Positions 16,418 through 17,438 of a DNA stretch of 17,438 bases are shown here, piece after piece. The notes beneath the pieces were generated by a model. The model ran no database searches, was not told where the DNA came from, and worked only from the letters and a program-made list of their open reading frames with translations. The translations under genes and the position numbers were made by a program. This DNA is from an uncultured Oscillospiraceae bacterium (lineage in GTDB: Bacteria; Bacillota; Clostridia; Oscillospirales; Ruminococcaceae), in contig CAJTMU010000043.1 of assembly GCA_910577365.1 (NCBI GenBank), forward strand, positions 1-17,438. The letters run 5' to 3'. Position 1 is the stretch's first letter. The number at the start of each line of letters is the position of its first letter.

Positions 16418-17140
16418 ATGAAGGTTGAGTTTCCCGAAAGCGTTAAGGACGAAACGCTGAAATACGCCGTTATAGCGGCAAGATATAAGGATAAATGGGT
16501 GTTTGTAAAGCACCGTGAGCGCGATACGCTGGAAGTTCCGGGCGGACACCGCGAAGCGGGTGAAAACATAGCGCAGACTGCCGCGCGTGAGCTGTTCGAG
16601 GAAACGGGCGCGATAAAATATATGCTCAGACAGCTATGTCCCTACAGCGTGAACGAAAACGGAATGTTGTTTTATGCGGAGATAGAGGAGCTGGGTGAGC
16701 TGCCCGCTTCGGAAATAGAGCGCGTGGAGCTGCTTGACGAGCCGCCCGCGGAGTTGACGCGGTGGACTTATCCCGCGATACAGCCGTTTCTTTTGGAAAA
16801 GGTACAAAATATATTGAGCATGGAAACCGACCTGAAAAAATATTTCGCCAAAGGCGATCTTATCCCCGCGATAGTGCAGGATGCGGAAAACGGCGAGGTG
16901 CTTATGCTCGCTTATATGAACGAGGAAAGTCTGCGCAGAACAATTGAAACGGGATACACATGGTTCTGGAGCCGCTCAAGACGGGAGCTTTGGAACAAGG
17001 GCGCTACATCGGGACACCTGCAAAGGGTGCTGGAGATATACGGTGACTGCGACGATGACACGCTGCTGATAAAGGTTGAACAGACGGGCGCGGCGTGTCA
17101 CACGGGAAACCGCACCTGCTTCTTTAACCGAATGAGATAA
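16418..17140 (+). CDS. hisI: Nudix hydrolase - phosphoribosyl-AMP cyclohydrolase (HisI) fusion
   Basis: A 240-aa two-domain enzyme. Residues 1-~131 form a complete Nudix domain with an intact box (G43-x5-E49-x7-R57-E-L-F-E-E-T-G64-A). Residues 135-240 are HisI, which opens the adenine ring of phosphoribosyl-AMP: LIPAIVQDAENGEVLMLAYMN, FWSRSRRELWNKGATSG, the metal-binding DCDDDTLL and the zinc cysteines in ACHTGNRTCFF. The HisI part begins at M135 (ATG 16820), its natural-looking start, after a linker of only a few residues, so this looks like a head-to-tail fusion of two complete proteins. No good ribosome binding site precedes 16820, so separate HisI is unlikely. The usual partner of HisI, HisE, is absent. 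AAAGGAG lies 6 bp before ATG 16418. It is probably the last gene of the operon. Confidence 0.95.
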   Translation: MKVEFPESVKDETLKYAVIAARYKDKWVFVKHRERDTLEVPGGHREAGENIAQTAARELFEETGAIKYMLRQLCPYSVNENGMLFYAEIEELGELPASEIERVELLDEPPAELTRWTYPAIQPFLLEKVQNILSMETDLKKYFAKGDLIPAIVQDAENGEVLMLAYMNEESLRRTIETGYTWFWSRSRRELWNKGATSGHLQRVLEIYGDCDDDTLLIKVEQTGAACHTGNRTCFFNRMR

Positions 17141-17154
17141 ATTTTAAAAAGCGC

Positions 17155-17183
17155 TTGACAAATATGATGTTCACTGGTATAAT
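17155..17183 (+). promoter_or_regulatory. Consensus sigma-A promoter before the RdgB/HAM1-type gene
   Basis: TTGACA (17155-17160), exactly 17 bp, TATAAT (17178-17183), with TG at 17175-17176 forming an extended -10. Predicted start near 17190, giving a leader of about 30 nt. The architecture closely repeats that of the his promoter at 5154 (GCTTGACA ... TGGTATnAT). The gene after it therefore has its own promoter, though read-through from the his operon is possible, as no terminator is visible. Confidence 0.88.
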
Positions 17184-17197
17184 ATAAATATGAACAT
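17167..17197. promoter_or_regulatory. Inverted repeat flanking the -10 box, possible operator
   Basis: ATGTTCA (17167-17173) and TGAACAT (17191-17197) are perfect 7-bp inverted copies 17 bp apart. They bracket the -10 box and reach the predicted start site, a place where a repressor could act. Chance is not excluded in this A/T-rich stretch. Confidence 0.3.
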
Positions 17198-17220
17198 TTT
17201 TTCGAATGGGCGGAGATATC

Positions 17221-17438
17221 ATGAGCGTCAGATTTATTTACGGAACGGGCAACAGAGCCAAGCTTGAGGCGATGAGAGAATGGCTGAAAGCGTTGGATAT
17301 TGAAATTATCGGTCTGTCCGAACTTAGCGGCGAAAAGGAAATACCCGACGTGGACGAGAGTGGCGGCAGCCCACTTGAAAACGCGCGGATAAAGGCTGAG
17401 GCTTACTATCGCTGCTTCGGCGTTCCGGTGTTTTCATG
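17221..17438 (+). CDS. RdgB/HAM1-family non-canonical purine NTP pyrophosphatase, 5' part only
   Basis: The first 72 residues of a gene that runs off the right edge. FIYGTGNRAKLEAMREWL matches the N-terminal substrate-binding strand and helix of RdgB/HAM1 (consensus T/S-GN-xxK), and VDESGGSPLENARIKAEAYY followed by PVFS matches the conserved E-x-G-x-(T/S)-x-x-EN-A-x-x-KA region. Family members hydrolyse ITP, XTP and dITP to monophosphate and PPi, clearing deaminated purines. The ATG has GGCGGAG 5 bp upstream and its own promoter at 17155. The catalytic DDSG motif lies outside the window, so activity cannot be judged. Confidence 0.87.
   Translation, partial: MSVRFIYGTGNRAKLEAMREWLKALDIEIIGLSELSGEKEIPDVDESGGSPLENARIKAEAYYRCFGVPVFS

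Noticed and set aside
1..17438. CRISPR arrays, tRNA or rRNA genes, transposases, phage genes
   Set aside because: No spaced direct repeats, no RNA gene signatures and no mobile-element proteins were seen on either strand.

Overview
This window reads as chromosomal DNA from a low-to-mid-GC Firmicute, most likely a Ruminococcus-like member of the Clostridia. The signs are a Gram-positive PolC replicase directly downstream of ispG, strong AGGAGG-type ribosome binding sites, a HisZ plus short-form HisG pair, and families common in gut clostridia (EFR1-type flavodoxin/ferredoxin, DUF4253, Imm22). The genus-level guess is inference. All supported genes lie on the + strand.

Layout. Positions 1-664 hold the 3' part of ispG (isoprenoid synthesis), followed by the complete polC replicative polymerase (681-5027). 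A 212-bp gap (5028-5239) holds a 13-bp hairpin and then a consensus extended -10 promoter. From there a histidine operon of about 12 kb runs to 17140 with no convincing internal terminator: hisZ, hisG, hisD, a GNAT acetyltransferase, hisB, a Nudix hydrolase, hisH, a folded intergenic element, a radical SAM protein, hisA, a broken HD-hydrolase gene, an Imm22-family gene, hisF, an EFR1-DUF4253 fusion, a small TPR protein and a Nudix-HisI fusion. A second consensus promoter then starts an RdgB/HAM1-type nucleotide pyrophosphatase gene that runs off the right edge.

How it works together. HisG with HisZ makes phosphoribosyl-ATP, HisI opens the ring of phosphoribosyl-AMP, HisA isomerises, HisH/HisF make imidazole-glycerol phosphate and AICAR, HisB dehydrates, and HisD performs the last two oxidations. 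HisE (phosphoribosyl-ATP pyrophosphatase), HisC (aminotransferase) and histidinol-phosphate phosphatase are not in the window. The lack of HisE is notable because the HisI domain here is fused to a complete Nudix domain with an intact Nudix box. Nudix enzymes commonly release PPi or Pi from NTP-like substrates, so a HisE substitute is a testable hypothesis.

The most unusual trait of the region is that after hisZ-G-D every junction between consecutive his genes holds one or two non-his genes. Two of the products in the 3' part are end-to-end fusions of normally separate full-length proteins, and one inserted gene (HD) carries two frame lesions. This looks like a his operon repeatedly invaded by small accessory genes, some of immunity-protein type, that use its promoter.
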